64,000 nucleotides of DNA from Anaerolineales bacterium (GTDB lineage Bacteria; Chloroflexota; Anaerolineae; Anaerolineales; Villigracilaceae). The DNA lies in NCBI GenBank assembly GCA_020634895.1, contig JACKAV010000008.1, forward strand, positions 1 to 64,000. The letters are read 5' to 3'. Position 1 is the first letter of the stretch. Every line of letters begins with the position of its first letter. Below the pieces are notes generated by a model, which ran no database searches, was not told the DNA's origin, and saw only the letters and a program-made list of their open reading frames with translations. The position numbers and the translations under genes were made by a program. Below are positions 1 through 6,003 of the stretch, piece by piece.

Positions 1-347
1 TTCAGGTCTTTAGAAAAATAGTCGGGCAGATATACCGTGTTGGGTTGATATTTTCTCTGCAGCCAGACTGCCGCACTATAATAACATTGCAAAGTTAACT
101 TTGCCGAAGTCTCAAGATTCTTTGAAATATTACGAACGTGTGATGCATATTCAGGATGTTCGAGAAACAGGGGGATGAGTGAAAGACGCAGGCGGGCTTC
201 ATCACTTTGTGCCAATGCAGCGATTAAACGTGCAGGGTGTCTATGCAGGGACTCGTTGGTGTCCTTACCACCCAGGATGAAATTTACTCCCAGTGCATGG
301 AGAGCGCCAGTTAACTGATCACCTGTGCTTGTTGTGGCGTGTTTCAT
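1..347 (-). CDS. Hypothetical protein, C-terminus cut by window edge
   Basis: An open frame runs on the minus strand from an ATG at 347 past base 1. The visible 115 residues begin MKHATTSTGDQLTGALHALG and contain LGVNFILGGKD followed by a helical, Leu/Glu-rich stretch. I do not recognise the family. The codon use looks coding (no stop over 347 bases, protein-like composition). A TATAAT box lies only 8 bases before the ATG, which would give a leaderless or almost leaderless mRNA. The same promoter block recurs near 7520. It could belong to another integrated element to the left or to the host chromosome. Confidence 0.6.
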   Translation of the reverse strand, partial: MKHATTSTGDQLTGALHALGVNFILGGKDTNESLHRHPARLIAALAQSDEARLRLSLIPLFLEHPEYASHVRNISKNLETSAKLTLQCYYSAAVWLQRKYQPNTVYLPDYFSKDL

Positions 348-351
348 ACAT

Positions 352-370
352 ATGAATTATATCTTGTCTG
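352..370 (-). promoter_or_regulatory. Promoter-like 19-bp box, copy 1
   Basis: The 19 bases atgaattatatcttgtctg contain, on the minus strand, TATAAT at 361-356, placed 8 bases before the ATG of the gene ending at 347. The same 19 bases recur exactly at 7512-7530, also upstream of a minus-strand gene. No good -35 hexamer is seen at either copy. A shared promoter/activator site or a duplicated upstream region are both possible. Confidence 0.5.
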
Positions 371-589
371 GTGATGTGTCTGGATTTTAATAATTTTATA
401 CTTTGGAGATGCGGTTTTAATATCTGTACATCCTTAAATTTCACTACTTGAATAAATTTTATTTTGTGCTATAACATTTGAGACGATTATTTAATTGTCA
501 TAAAACTAAAGGCTCTTTTAAACCAAAAACCGTAGGTTAAGCTTGAAGTTGGCAGCCGTAGATCTTAAGTCTGTGGTCGAAGATTGACC

Positions 590-633
590 CTCATAACCCG
601 AAGGTCGCAGGTTCAAGTCCTGCCCCCGCTACT
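590..633 (+). repeat. Left attachment site: 3' part of tRNA-Met(CAU)
   Basis: Bases 590-631 match the anticodon loop (CTCATAA), variable region, T-arm (gcagg / ttcaagt / cctgc) and 3' acceptor strand ccccgct plus A of a bacterial elongator-type tRNA-Met. The 5' half is absent: no agcgggg strand or D-arm occurs upstream. The start of the match at the anticodon loop fits the common crossover point of tRNA-targeting integrases. Bases 598-633 are repeated exactly at 5496-5531. Confidence 0.85.
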
Positions 634-634
634 T

Positions 635-660
635 TCGACCAGATTTATTAATCTGGTCGA
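635..660 (+). terminator. Hairpin after left att copy
   Basis: Perfect 10-bp arms tcgaccagat (635-644) and atctggtcga (651-660) with a TTATTA loop are followed by cctctttt. It lies between the tRNA fragment and the end of the integrase, so it could end plus-strand tRNA transcription. Confidence 0.55.
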
Positions 661-666
661 CCTCTT

Positions 667-1407
667 TTAACGGCTTTTTCTCAATTCCGAGAGCAGATTT
701 TCAAGGACTTTTATAGCTTCTGCCTTGTCGCTTGACTTCCCTTTTTTGTTCAAATTGCCAATTCGGTTTTTGACTTCATCATCCCGCAGAACCGAATAAA
801 AGGTGTCCGTAATTTCCATATTCGAGTGCATCACGTTTGTACTGATTGCTTTGAAGTCCGCGATACTTTCCGCGTGTTCCAGTCCATAATGCACGTGTCC
901 ATGCCTGAATTTGTGCGGAGAGTGATAAGGTAAATTTTCTTGCGCCATCCACTCTTTGAAATTTTTACGCGCTTTTGCGTCTCGATATTCCCCCACTTCC
1001 AAAGCGTTTGGATCTATCAAGCTTGTGTCAGGTGAAAGCGGAGCAAACCAAAAGCCGTTACTAGGTAATATTGCCCTTACTTCATCATCCCATTTTTGAA
1101 CAACCTTTAGCAATTCGGGAATGTCCAGCAGGAAGGTTTTAGCCGCCTTACTGTTTTTTGTTCTCACGCCCAAGCTGGGGTACTGATAAATGCAGAGATT
1201 AGGAATATCAACGGCTTGGAGGGGTAAAGAAACAAAAGCCTTTATTCTCATGCCCGACAGGTAGAGAAAGACCAGTGCCGCCCGCGTTCGTCGTTCTAAA
1301 ACAGAATGTGCTGGACGTGCTGCGATTGCTAAAATTTCTTGGATGGTAACGTAATCCTTATTTTTGGGTGTATCAGATAAGCGTTTTGTTTTGAGTGTTT
1401 TACCCAT
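667..1407 (-). CDS. Tyrosine recombinase, catalytic domain (C-terminal part of split integrase)
   Basis: This 246-residue frame carries the catalytic domain of a phage-type tyrosine recombinase: Arg54 in SGMRIKAF, HKFR at 165-168 (H-x-x-R), His194 and the nucleophile Tyr204 in DTFYSVL. It lacks the N-terminal arm/core-binding domain, which is present in an overlapping frame at 1329-1721. The ATG at 1407 sits inside that upstream frame. A -1 slip on the AAAA of GTA AAA C near 1400 would join the two as WVKTLKTKR. It likely recombines the tRNA-Met att sites that flank the element. It may be expressed from its own ATG, by frameshifting, or be inactivated by an indel. Confidence 0.85.
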   Translation of the reverse strand: MGKTLKTKRLSDTPKNKDYVTIQEILAIAARPAHSVLERRTRAALVFLYLSGMRIKAFVSLPLQAVDIPNLCIYQYPSLGVRTKNSKAAKTFLLDIPELLKVVQKWDDEVRAILPSNGFWFAPLSPDTSLIDPNALEVGEYRDAKARKNFKEWMAQENLPYHSPHKFRHGHVHYGLEHAESIADFKAISTNVMHSNMEITDTFYSVLRDDEVKNRIGNLNKKGKSSDKAEAIKVLENLLSELRKSR

Positions 1408-1721
1408 GATTGCTTAATGTTTTTGTACCCTGTTTCGTTATCAGCCAGCCAAGTAAAAAACATGCGAGCCGTAGCAAGTGCCTTTTTTATATACCCCGCA
1501 GATAACCGCCCCTCTTCGCCATCCATACGGCTTGAAAGCAAATATTGAGGGTAAGACGGTCTAATTGTTGGAGCCTGACGAAATGACACCTCTTGCGCCC
1601 ATTCCAAAAGATAACGCATGTGAATGTCCTGTATCTTCATCGAACCTTTAGAAAGCAAATCCACACTTTCCCGATACGCTAGGAATTTTCTTGCCAACCG
1701 CCAATTTGTTTTATTTATCAT
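1329..1721 (-). CDS. Tyrosine recombinase, N-terminal DNA-binding domain (split integrase)
   Basis: About 130 residues from ATG 1721 (MINKTNWRLARKFLAYRE) form an all-helical core-binding domain of the kind found before XerC/D-like catalytic domains, ending ATARMFFTWLADNETGY. After that the frame continues for 25 residues that look like out-of-frame read-through and stops at 1329, 79 bases into the catalytic frame. Start choice: a TTG at 1727 is also possible, but ATG 1721 follows ggcaggg. It overlaps the stop of the HTH/zinc-ribbon gene by 11 bases, so the genes are translationally coupled. Confidence 0.75.
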   Translation of the reverse strand: MINKTNWRLARKFLAYRESVDLLSKGSMKIQDIHMRYLLEWAQEVSFRQAPTIRPSYPQYLLSSRMDGEEGRLSAGYIKKALATARMFFTWLADNETGYKNIKQSWVKHSKQNAYLIHPKIRITLPSKKF

Positions 1722-2118
1722 TGGCAACCCTGCCTTTACTTGAAATGATTTTTGTCAGCTTGCGACCACAGACAGGGCAAACGCTCAAAAGATAAACAAG
1801 GTCTTGTTTTTGCTTTTGTTCAGGGTCGATAATCTTGACCGCCTTTTTACAGGTCTTGCAAAATGTTTCATCATCGGCAAGGGTAAGTTTTGCGTAGGTC
1901 TTTTCATACCAATTCAAAAACGCCCTGCCATTTATCGAAACATAGTTTTTATTGTTGCGTTCATGCGGGCAACCCAAAGGCAAGTAGCCCCTGTAAATTA
2001 CGTCCGTGCTTATCCCGATTTCATCCGCTAATTCTTTGGGAGAGTACATCATGTCAAACAGACGTTTAGCCTTGTAGCGTTGCCTGCCATTCAAACGACC
2101 TTTGAGAATAATTGTCAT
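1711..2118 (-). CDS. HTH and zinc-ribbon protein, possible excisionase-like regulator
   Basis: From ATG 2118 (MTIILKGRLNGRQRYKAK) the 135-residue product has a helix-turn-helix (YSPKELADEIGISTDVIYRG), a short basic middle segment and a C-terminal zinc ribbon with CKTC and CPVC pairs. The open frame extends 19 codons further upstream, but those residues are Arg/Ala-rich and lie over a GC-rich gap, so I chose the inner ATG. Position directly before, and overlapping, the integrase suggests a recombination directionality factor or an integrase regulator; this is inference from context. Confidence 0.65.
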   Translation of the reverse strand: MTIILKGRLNGRQRYKAKRLFDMMYSPKELADEIGISTDVIYRGYLPLGCPHERNNKNYVSINGRAFLNWYEKTYAKLTLADDETFCKTCKKAVKIIDPEQKQKQDLVYLLSVCPVCGRKLTKIISSKGRVANDK

Positions 2119-2213
2119 AATTTGCCTTGTCTGTTTCGGGTGCTTCGGGCGGACAGCTCGCGCCTGCGCTCGCATCTGCCGCCCGAAGCGTTACCCTATA
2201 CAGTAACAAAGTA

Positions 2214-2378
2214 TCAAGCTGTTACATTTTGGCGTTTCTTGCGTTCCCTGTGTGCCGCCTGTTTGCAAGCGTTTGAACAATAGCGAGACCGTGCAGACGC
2301 TTGATATTTTTCACCACACCGAGAGCAGACCCGAACAGCTTTGACTTTGACCTTTGTTACTTCTTTCCGAAAAAATTG
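2214..2378 (-). CDS. Zinc-finger frame without a start codon, candidate -1 frameshift product
   Basis: This 55-codon open frame encodes a compact zinc finger: VCSRCGEKYQ then YCSNACKQAAHRERKK, i.e. C-x2-C ... YC-x3-C with a basic tail, a pattern common in small phage/plasmid proteins. Between the upstream in-frame stop (2379-2381) and the first Cys there is no ATG, GTG, TTG, CTG or ATT. It overlaps the last codons of the membrane protein gene in the -1 frame, and the overlap holds the heptamer T TTT TTC (2375-2369) in the zero frame with AGAGGG 6 bases upstream. A -1 shift would append this domain to the membrane protein. The alternative is an indel in the T6 run. Confidence 0.55.
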   Translation of the reverse strand, partial: QFFRKEVTKVKVKAVRVCSRCGEKYQASARSRYCSNACKQAAHRERKKRQNVTA

Positions 2379-2965
2379 TCACCCTCTACAGGAGTATTGC
2401 CGATGTTCGCCATGTGCTGGACACGTTTTTTATTGACCCAATCAGCCGCCACGACAGGAGCGATTTCCGCCGCGAGTGTATCCGCTTGATTGGTAATTTG
2501 TGCCAGTGTCGCCGTCTCGATTTTGTCGTCTGCTTCTTCTTCGGCTTGCGCCCGAAGTGCTTCTGGTGACATAAGATGACTTGCCACCGTTGCCGCGATA
2601 TTGAGACCGATAACGCCAGAGAGACCAAGCACCGCCCAGTAAATTTCATCCGCTGTCATGGTGATCGTCATTCCGTTTTGCCCTGTGTTGTATAGCGTGT
2701 CCATCGTGAACATGGTAATAACGCCGAGAAGGTCAACAACGACCATGCCGAAAGCTATCGGACGTTGCCAGCCTTTAGAGCCGTGCAGGTAGGCGAGTGT
2801 CCACGCGATGAGACCGCCATCCAGAGCCGCGAGACCGAACCAAGCAAGAATTTGTTTATCAGGGGGAAGCGTGAGAGAAATAAAATCGAGTGAACGAGTA
2901 GCCGAGTAAACCAAGAGCAGACCCGCCAATATTGTTGCAGAAATTTGACCTAACTTTTTGAACAT
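2357..2965 (-). CDS. Element-encoded membrane protein with four helices
   Basis: From ATG 2965 (MFKKLGQISATILAGLLL) the product is 202 residues with about four transmembrane segments, roughly residues 8-27, 40-58, 68-87 and 105-130, then a charged cytoplasmic-looking tail ending GDNFFGKK. The RBS gaggt lies 6 bases before this ATG; a TTG ten codons upstream is less likely. I do not recognise the family. It sits between the origin-like zone and the HTH/integrase genes. The end of the gene carries a T TTT TTC heptamer that may divert ribosomes into the zinc-finger frame. Confidence 0.65.
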   Translation of the reverse strand: MFKKLGQISATILAGLLLVYSATRSLDFISLTLPPDKQILAWFGLAALDGGLIAWTLAYLHGSKGWQRPIAFGMVVVDLLGVITMFTMDTLYNTGQNGMTITMTADEIYWAVLGLSGVIGLNIAATVASHLMSPEALRAQAEEEADDKIETATLAQITNQADTLAAEIAPVVAADWVNKKRVQHMANIGNTPVEGDNFFGKK

Positions 2966-3124
2966 TTTGACCTCGCTTATTTGATAGAATTGCAACGCCG
3001 TGATGTTGCTTGTTTCGATTGACCTCGCTTACAAGTAATGTCACGGCATTACTTGTTTACCTGTGCTAGGGTAGGGGAGCGCACATCATCACCTCTTTTT
3101 TATTATTATTTTCTTTACAATATC

Positions 3125-3174
3125 AACAGGCAAAGCGGTAGCATCAAGGCGAAGCCAGTACCGCTTTGCCTGTT
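3125..3174. repeat. Perfect 16-bp inverted repeat
   Basis: Arms aacaggcaaagcggta (3125-3140) and taccgctttgcctgtt (3159-3174) are exact reverse complements with an 18-base loop. It lacks a clear U-run, so a role as replication-origin hairpin is at least as likely as a terminator of rep. Confidence 0.7.
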
Positions 3175-3186
3175 TTGATTTAGCTA

Positions 3187-3245
3187 CTCTCCCAAACGGG
3201 GCGCACCCCTGCGAGGGAACCCCGCGCCCCTACTTTGAGGGAGAG
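3187..3245. repeat. Nested GC-rich palindrome
   Basis: Outer arms ctctcccaaa and tttgagggagag enclose inner arms ggggcgc and gcgcccc, giving a long interrupted stem-loop. It is the most GC-rich spot of the element and lies between the 16-bp hairpin and rep. Confidence 0.6.
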
Positions 3246-3321
3246 AAAGTTACTAATAACGTTTATTCAATTCGTTTCGCCTAAGCATTTTGCCGTAGGT
3301 TCATCACGTCAGCCACCGAGA

Positions 3322-3453
3322 AAAGGTTAGAGGTTCAAATAAGATACAGGTAAGGCGGCTTCTGCGAGACCCTCTTGATAACGGAGTGCGAGGTCAACTC
3401 CGACAGCCGCCCGAAAGGTTACAGGTTTAAAAAAGGATACAGGTAAGGCGACT
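3322..3453. repeat. Two imperfect ~40-bp direct repeats before rep
   Basis: Copies at 3322-3360 and 3414-3453 share aaaggtta, aggtt, gatacaggtaaggcg and a closing ct, spaced 92 bases apart. They lie just downstream of the rep stop codon and resemble iteron-like or Rep-binding repeats, though two copies prove little. Confidence 0.5.
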
Positions 3454-3477
3454 TTGTGAATAGTTATTCAGAACAGC

Positions 3478-3942
3478 CTAAGCCATGTACCACAATGGCT
3501 TGAAAGCTGGTTCTTTATCAACGGATGCGCGGTACAAAACCAAATCACCGCCTTTTGTTACGTACTTACTCATGTAATGGGAAACGCCGTTCAAATCCGC
3601 GACAGGCTTTATCTTGATAATGCCCGCCATCATGCGCCAGAGCCGGTTAGCAAACTCCCAATTTGTGCGCTTGTCCACCAGAGCGTGCATGTGAAGCACG
3701 CCGCGTTTTTGATACTCAAAAGCGAGAGCATACGAGAAATAACAATGCCCGACAATTCTTGTATAGTGATTGCCGTACAGGTCACGATTGAGTGATTGAA
3801 CGAGCCGCCGCCAAAGGAACTCAGCTTCGGACCGGGTGACATCATGCGTTCTATCCGCTTCTGCAAAGGTAAGAGACCAAAACGACAACCAAGGGGCAAA
3901 CCCCGCGACATACTCAGACCATGCATTTTGTAATTCGCTCAT
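3478..3942 (-). CDS. HUH rolling-circle replication initiator
   Basis: This 154-residue protein has all three motifs of HUH replication initiators: motif 1 FWSLTF (21-26), the metal-binding HUH motif in EYQKRGVLHMHALVD (His84-Met-His86), and motif 3 YMSKYVTK (123-130) with the candidate nicking Tyr and Lys. It resembles the Rep domain of ORF2/G2P-type phage and plasmid initiators, which nick one strand at the origin and stay bound to the 5' end. It has no helicase domain, so host helicase would be needed. At 154 residues it is near the minimal size. RBS ggaga precedes ATG 3942. It is divergent from the XRE gene, with a shared palindromic operator between. Confidence 0.88.
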   Translation of the reverse strand: MSELQNAWSEYVAGFAPWLSFWSLTFAEADRTHDVTRSEAEFLWRRLVQSLNRDLYGNHYTRIVGHCYFSYALAFEYQKRGVLHMHALVDKRTNWEFANRLWRMMAGIIKIKPVADLNGVSHYMSKYVTKGGDLVLYRASVDKEPAFKPLWYMA

Positions 3943-4014
3943 TGAGAATTCTCCAAAAGGTTTTGACCTTGTACTCTTTTCCCTGTGCGCTTATGATTAC
4001 TATAGGAGAAAAGC

Positions 4015-4056
4015 CAAACTTTATTTCGTATTGGTAATTATACGAAATAAAGTTTG
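4015..4056. promoter_or_regulatory. Perfect palindromic operator between rep and XRE gene
   Basis: Arms caaactttatttcgtat (4015-4031) and atacgaaataaagtttg (4040-4056) are exact reverse complements separated by 8 bases. The site lies in the divergent intergenic region, next to a TATAGT on the rep strand. It is the natural binding site for the XRE-family dimer encoded 35 bases away, which would repress rep and control itself. Confidence 0.75.
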
Positions 4057-4090
4057 AAGTGTCAAAGCCTAGATTTGGGAGCAGAATAAA

Positions 4091-4576
4091 ATGAGCAGGA
4101 ATAAAGATTTTGAAAAGCAGCTTGAATTTTGGAAACTGCTAAAGACTAATCAACTGAAAAGCCCAAATGAATTCACAATTGGAATGGGTGATTTAATCCG
4201 AAAAGCCAGGGAGGAAAAAGGTCTCAGCCAGGCACAATTAGCAAAAATCATGAACAAGCGACAAGGAACAATTTCCGATGTTGAAAATGGAAAATATGAA
4301 ATAGGAATTCTTACACTTGTTCATTTTGCTGTAGAACTTCAAAAACCGATTTCGTCATTCTTCCCGCCAAATCTTTTTACAGAAAAATGGACAAGTGACG
4401 CAAATACACCTTTTGAAAAAGAAGTATTAGAGTTTGCTAAATTTGTTGAACCAATTGGAGACAAAGAATTTGTTTTGAAAATTTTAGAAGACCTTGAAAA
4501 CTATTTTTATAAACAAATGGATATGGAGATTCATCCAGAAGAATACATGCAACCACCTAATGATGAAAATGAATAA
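4091..4576 (+). CDS. XRE-family transcriptional regulator
   Basis: 161 residues with a Cro/CI-type helix-turn-helix at about 33-88: IGMGDLIRKAREEKGLSQ, LAKIMNKRQGTISDVENGK, then ILTLVHFAVELQKPISSFFP. The N-terminal ~30 residues and the acidic C-terminal ~65 residues (helical, possible dimerisation domain) are unassigned. RBS gggag precedes the ATG by 11 bases. Its gene is AT-rich compared with host genes. It likely acts as the maintenance repressor of the element through the palindrome at 4015-4056. Confidence 0.88.
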   Translation: MSRNKDFEKQLEFWKLLKTNQLKSPNEFTIGMGDLIRKAREEKGLSQAQLAKIMNKRQGTISDVENGKYEIGILTLVHFAVELQKPISSFFPPNLFTEKWTSDANTPFEKEVLEFAKFVEPIGDKEFVLKILEDLENYFYKQMDMEIHPEEYMQPPNDENE

Positions 4577-4910
4577 CAACCTTGCGGCTTGCGGGAGCTA
4601 GGCGCGGGAGCGGGGCAAGGGAAGCAAGCCAGTACCGTTTCAACAGTCCAAAGCGATGTTGTATTCCGTTTCTCGCCCGCTTGTTAGATTGACAGGTACT
4701 ACCATCTTCGATACCGTAATGGAACGATAGGTTTTGAAAGCCAGCACCGTTTCAGCAGTCAAGACCGTTCCGCAACATACCAAATCTCGCTGTCCAGTCA
4801 AAGAAATCCGCTTCATACCAAGCGCCTACAAGAACATGCTACGCACGAGCATAAGCAGGTACTAATCGGAGCGCTAGAATTACTAAAACGTTATTGCAAA
4901 GGAGGAACTT
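4577..4910. other. Non-coding 334-bp gap with an imperfect direct repeat
   Basis: No gene is seen. A 23-base sequence is repeated with two mismatches at 4625-4647 and 4739-4761 (aagccag, accgtttca, cagtc shared). The left third is GC-rich, with gcttgc and gcaagc inverted pieces, and the right end carries a strong aaaggaggaactt RBS for the next gene. A small RNA or partition site cannot be excluded. Confidence 0.4.
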
Positions 4911-5444
4911 ATGGATAAAGAAACTCTAAACCTTTTGATTGGTGCAGGGATTAGTATTTTTTCATCTTTGATAGGTGTATTTGCTACAAACTTCTTTCAA
5001 AGTAAAAATAATAACCAAGAACGGAATTACCAAATTCTTTTAGAAAGAATTAACCAGTTAGAGGAATTCTCTAAAAAAATTACAATGACACTAGGCGTAA
5101 TATCAATAAATTTTAGAGCAGAATATATCAAAAGAGAAAGGGGCGAAAGAGAAAAGTTTTTAGATTCTTTCATGAATGAAATTATTTCTCTTTACCCTTT
5201 TTATGGTTATTATGCGAGCATTGCACTATATTTGAAGGGAGATATTGCGAACTTGTTTAGTACATTGCTGCAAAAACCTAATGAGCTTTTTAATGAACTT
5301 GTTATACTTCAAAAAATGTTGCATACCAATGACGACGACGAAGTGTACTTAGGGAGAATAATAGAAAGATTTGAGTATATTAATACCTATTCGAAATTAC
5401 TTGCAGCATTTGATAAAGCAAAAGCGAAACCAAGAAAAATTTAA
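4911..5444 (+). CDS. Membrane-anchored helical protein, element cargo
   Basis: 177 residues: one N-terminal transmembrane helix (about 7-29, LLIGAGISIFSSLIGVFA), a charged helical region with coiled-coil character (NQERNYQILLERINQLEEF) and a longer helical cytoplasmic-looking domain. An excellent RBS (ggagg) sits 7 bases before ATG. I recognise no family. It is the last gene before the right att copy and the most AT-rich gene of the element, a typical cargo position. Membrane-anchored accessory proteins in such places are sometimes anti-phage effectors, but nothing in the sequence proves that here. Confidence 0.7.
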   Translation: MDKETLNLLIGAGISIFSSLIGVFATNFFQSKNNNQERNYQILLERINQLEEFSKKITMTLGVISINFRAEYIKRERGEREKFLDSFMNEIISLYPFYGYYASIALYLKGDIANLFSTLLQKPNELFNELVILQKMLHTNDDDEVYLGRIIERFEYINTYSKLLAAFDKAKAKPRKI

Positions 5445-5495
5445 TAGAAGTTCTAGGTGCTACGAACTCTGTGTAGTTAGGAATAATCAGGAACG

Positions 5496-5531
5496 CCGAA
5501 GGTCGCAGGTTCAAGTCCTGCCCCCGCTACT
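5496..5531 (+). repeat. Right attachment site: tRNA-Met 3' end copy
   Basis: Exact 36-bp copy of 598-633 covering the variable region, T-arm and acceptor 3' strand of tRNA-Met. Upstream of it the tRNA similarity stops at once (gaacg instead of the anticodon arm), so this is not a functional tRNA gene. A terminator follows at 5547. Confidence 0.85.
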
Positions 5532-5546
5532 AAACGTCAATCGAAG

Positions 5547-5587
5547 ACCGTCAGGCTCCCTAAAATCGGGTAGCCCGACGGTTTTTG
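5547..5587 (+). terminator. Rho-independent terminator after right att
   Basis: Arms accgtcaggct (5547-5557) and agcccgacggt (5572-5582), one mismatch, followed by TTTTTGATTT. Its distance from the tRNA end suggests it was the original terminator of the tRNA-Met gene. Confidence 0.75.
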
Positions 5588-5620
5588 ATTTAAAGAGTCT
5601 CCAGCACAAGGAGATTTTTA

Positions 5621-5792
5621 TGAACCGTGGACCGCAAGGCTTGGAGATGCCAAAGCGCTCGTCGGTTTCCTCCAAAACAGAGGCGCAGAAAGGCTTGCTC
5701 TAGTCACAGTCGCTAGCTGTGAACGCGATCTGAAATTCTGGATCGATCATGCGGGCGTATCGGTCTTTGTTGGGTTTCCTAAAAAATTATGA
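5621..5792 (+). pseudogene. Frameshifted small gene remnant
   Basis: An ATG at 5621 with a good RBS (aaggag) opens a 27-codon frame; in the -1 frame a protein-like stretch (GDAKALVGFLQNRG, then ERLALVTVASCERDLKFW, ending VFVGFPKKL) runs on without a stop to 5792 but has no start of its own. Joining the two by one base change near 5643 gives a plausible ~57-residue protein. I do not recognise it. It lies at the scar edge of the integrated element. Confidence 0.45.
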
Positions 5793-5832
5793 ACACAAAA
5801 CATCCCGTCACATTGATGGGATGTTTTGTGTT
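5792..5832. terminator. Bidirectional hairpin terminator
   Basis: Perfect 15-bp arms aacacaaaacatccc (5792-5806) and gggatgttttgtgtt (5818-5832). It directly follows the stop of the frameshifted remnant. AT-rich ends on both sides allow use in either direction. Confidence 0.65.
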
Positions 5833-6003
5833 TAAGTTCTCGTTTTCTTCTAGGATTTATATGCCGATTATGAGCTAGTTAACCTGCGCGATTACGATCT
5901 CTGACTATGAATGTGATCTGCACTGAATATTTACGTTTTCATCCACTTGCGCGCCGCTTCAATTTGCTGGTCTTCGATGCTCTTTATGACCCCGCCATCT
6001 TTG
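5833..6003. other. Short non-coding stretch with a possible gene remnant
   Basis: No complete gene. On the minus strand a peptide ending KSIEDQQIEAARKWMKT (stop near 5935) continues out of the end of the methyltransferase frame but has no start codon; it may be a decayed C-terminal piece. Confidence 0.3.

Larger units (their letters stand above)
2966..3477. other. Non-coding hairpin-rich zone, candidate replication origin
   Basis: No convincing gene lies in these 512 bases between the membrane protein and rep. They hold: a 13-bp direct repeat ttgacctcgctta (2967-2979, 3019-3031); an inverted repeat acaagtaatg/cattacttgt (3031-3056); a perfect 16-bp-arm hairpin (3125-3174); a nested GC-rich palindrome (3187-3245); and a ~40-bp imperfect direct repeat (3322-3360, 3414-3453). 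Rolling-circle replicons place such structures at the double- or single-strand origin next to rep. The function here is inferred. Confidence 0.5.
598..5531. mobile_element. Integrative element in a tRNA-Met 3' end (HUH Rep plus tyrosine integrase)
   Basis: The element is bounded by two identical 36-bp copies of a tRNA 3' end (598-633 and 5496-5531). The integrase lies just inside the left copy, as is usual for tRNA-targeting tyrosine recombinases. Inside are, from left: split integrase, HTH/zinc-ribbon protein, startless zinc-finger frame, membrane protein, a 0.5-kb hairpin-rich non-coding zone, HUH Rep, all on the minus strand; then a divergent XRE regulator and a membrane-anchored protein on the plus strand. 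There is no capsid, Zot-like ATPase, relaxase or conjugation gene, so it looks like a rolling-circle integrative plasmid or a phage satellite. The assignment of ends is direct; mobility today is inference. Confidence 0.85.

Noticed and set aside
540..633. A complete tRNA gene at the left att site
   Set aside because: The T-arm, variable region and anticodon loop fit, but no 5' acceptor strand, D-arm or 5' anticodon strand can be found in the 60 bases before it.
2386..2649. 87-codon Arg/Lys/His-rich ORF inside the membrane-protein gene
   Set aside because: Same strand, other frame of a better gene; basic low-complexity composition typical of shadows.
2859..3044. A 61-codon minus-strand ORF over the start of the membrane-protein gene
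   Set aside because: It is a frame shadow; its second half is antisense in character to the membrane helix and it has a weak GTG start.
3322..3453. CRISPR-like repeats
   Set aside because: Only two imperfect copies with no second spacer and no cas genes.
4911..5444. Naming the cargo protein as a known defence effector
   Set aside because: No recognisable enzymatic or sensor motif is visible; only position and membrane anchor suggest it.
5935..6003. C-terminal-like peptide KSIEDQQIEAARKWMKT as a separate gene
   Set aside because: No start codon in frame outside the methyltransferase; kept only as a possible remnant.
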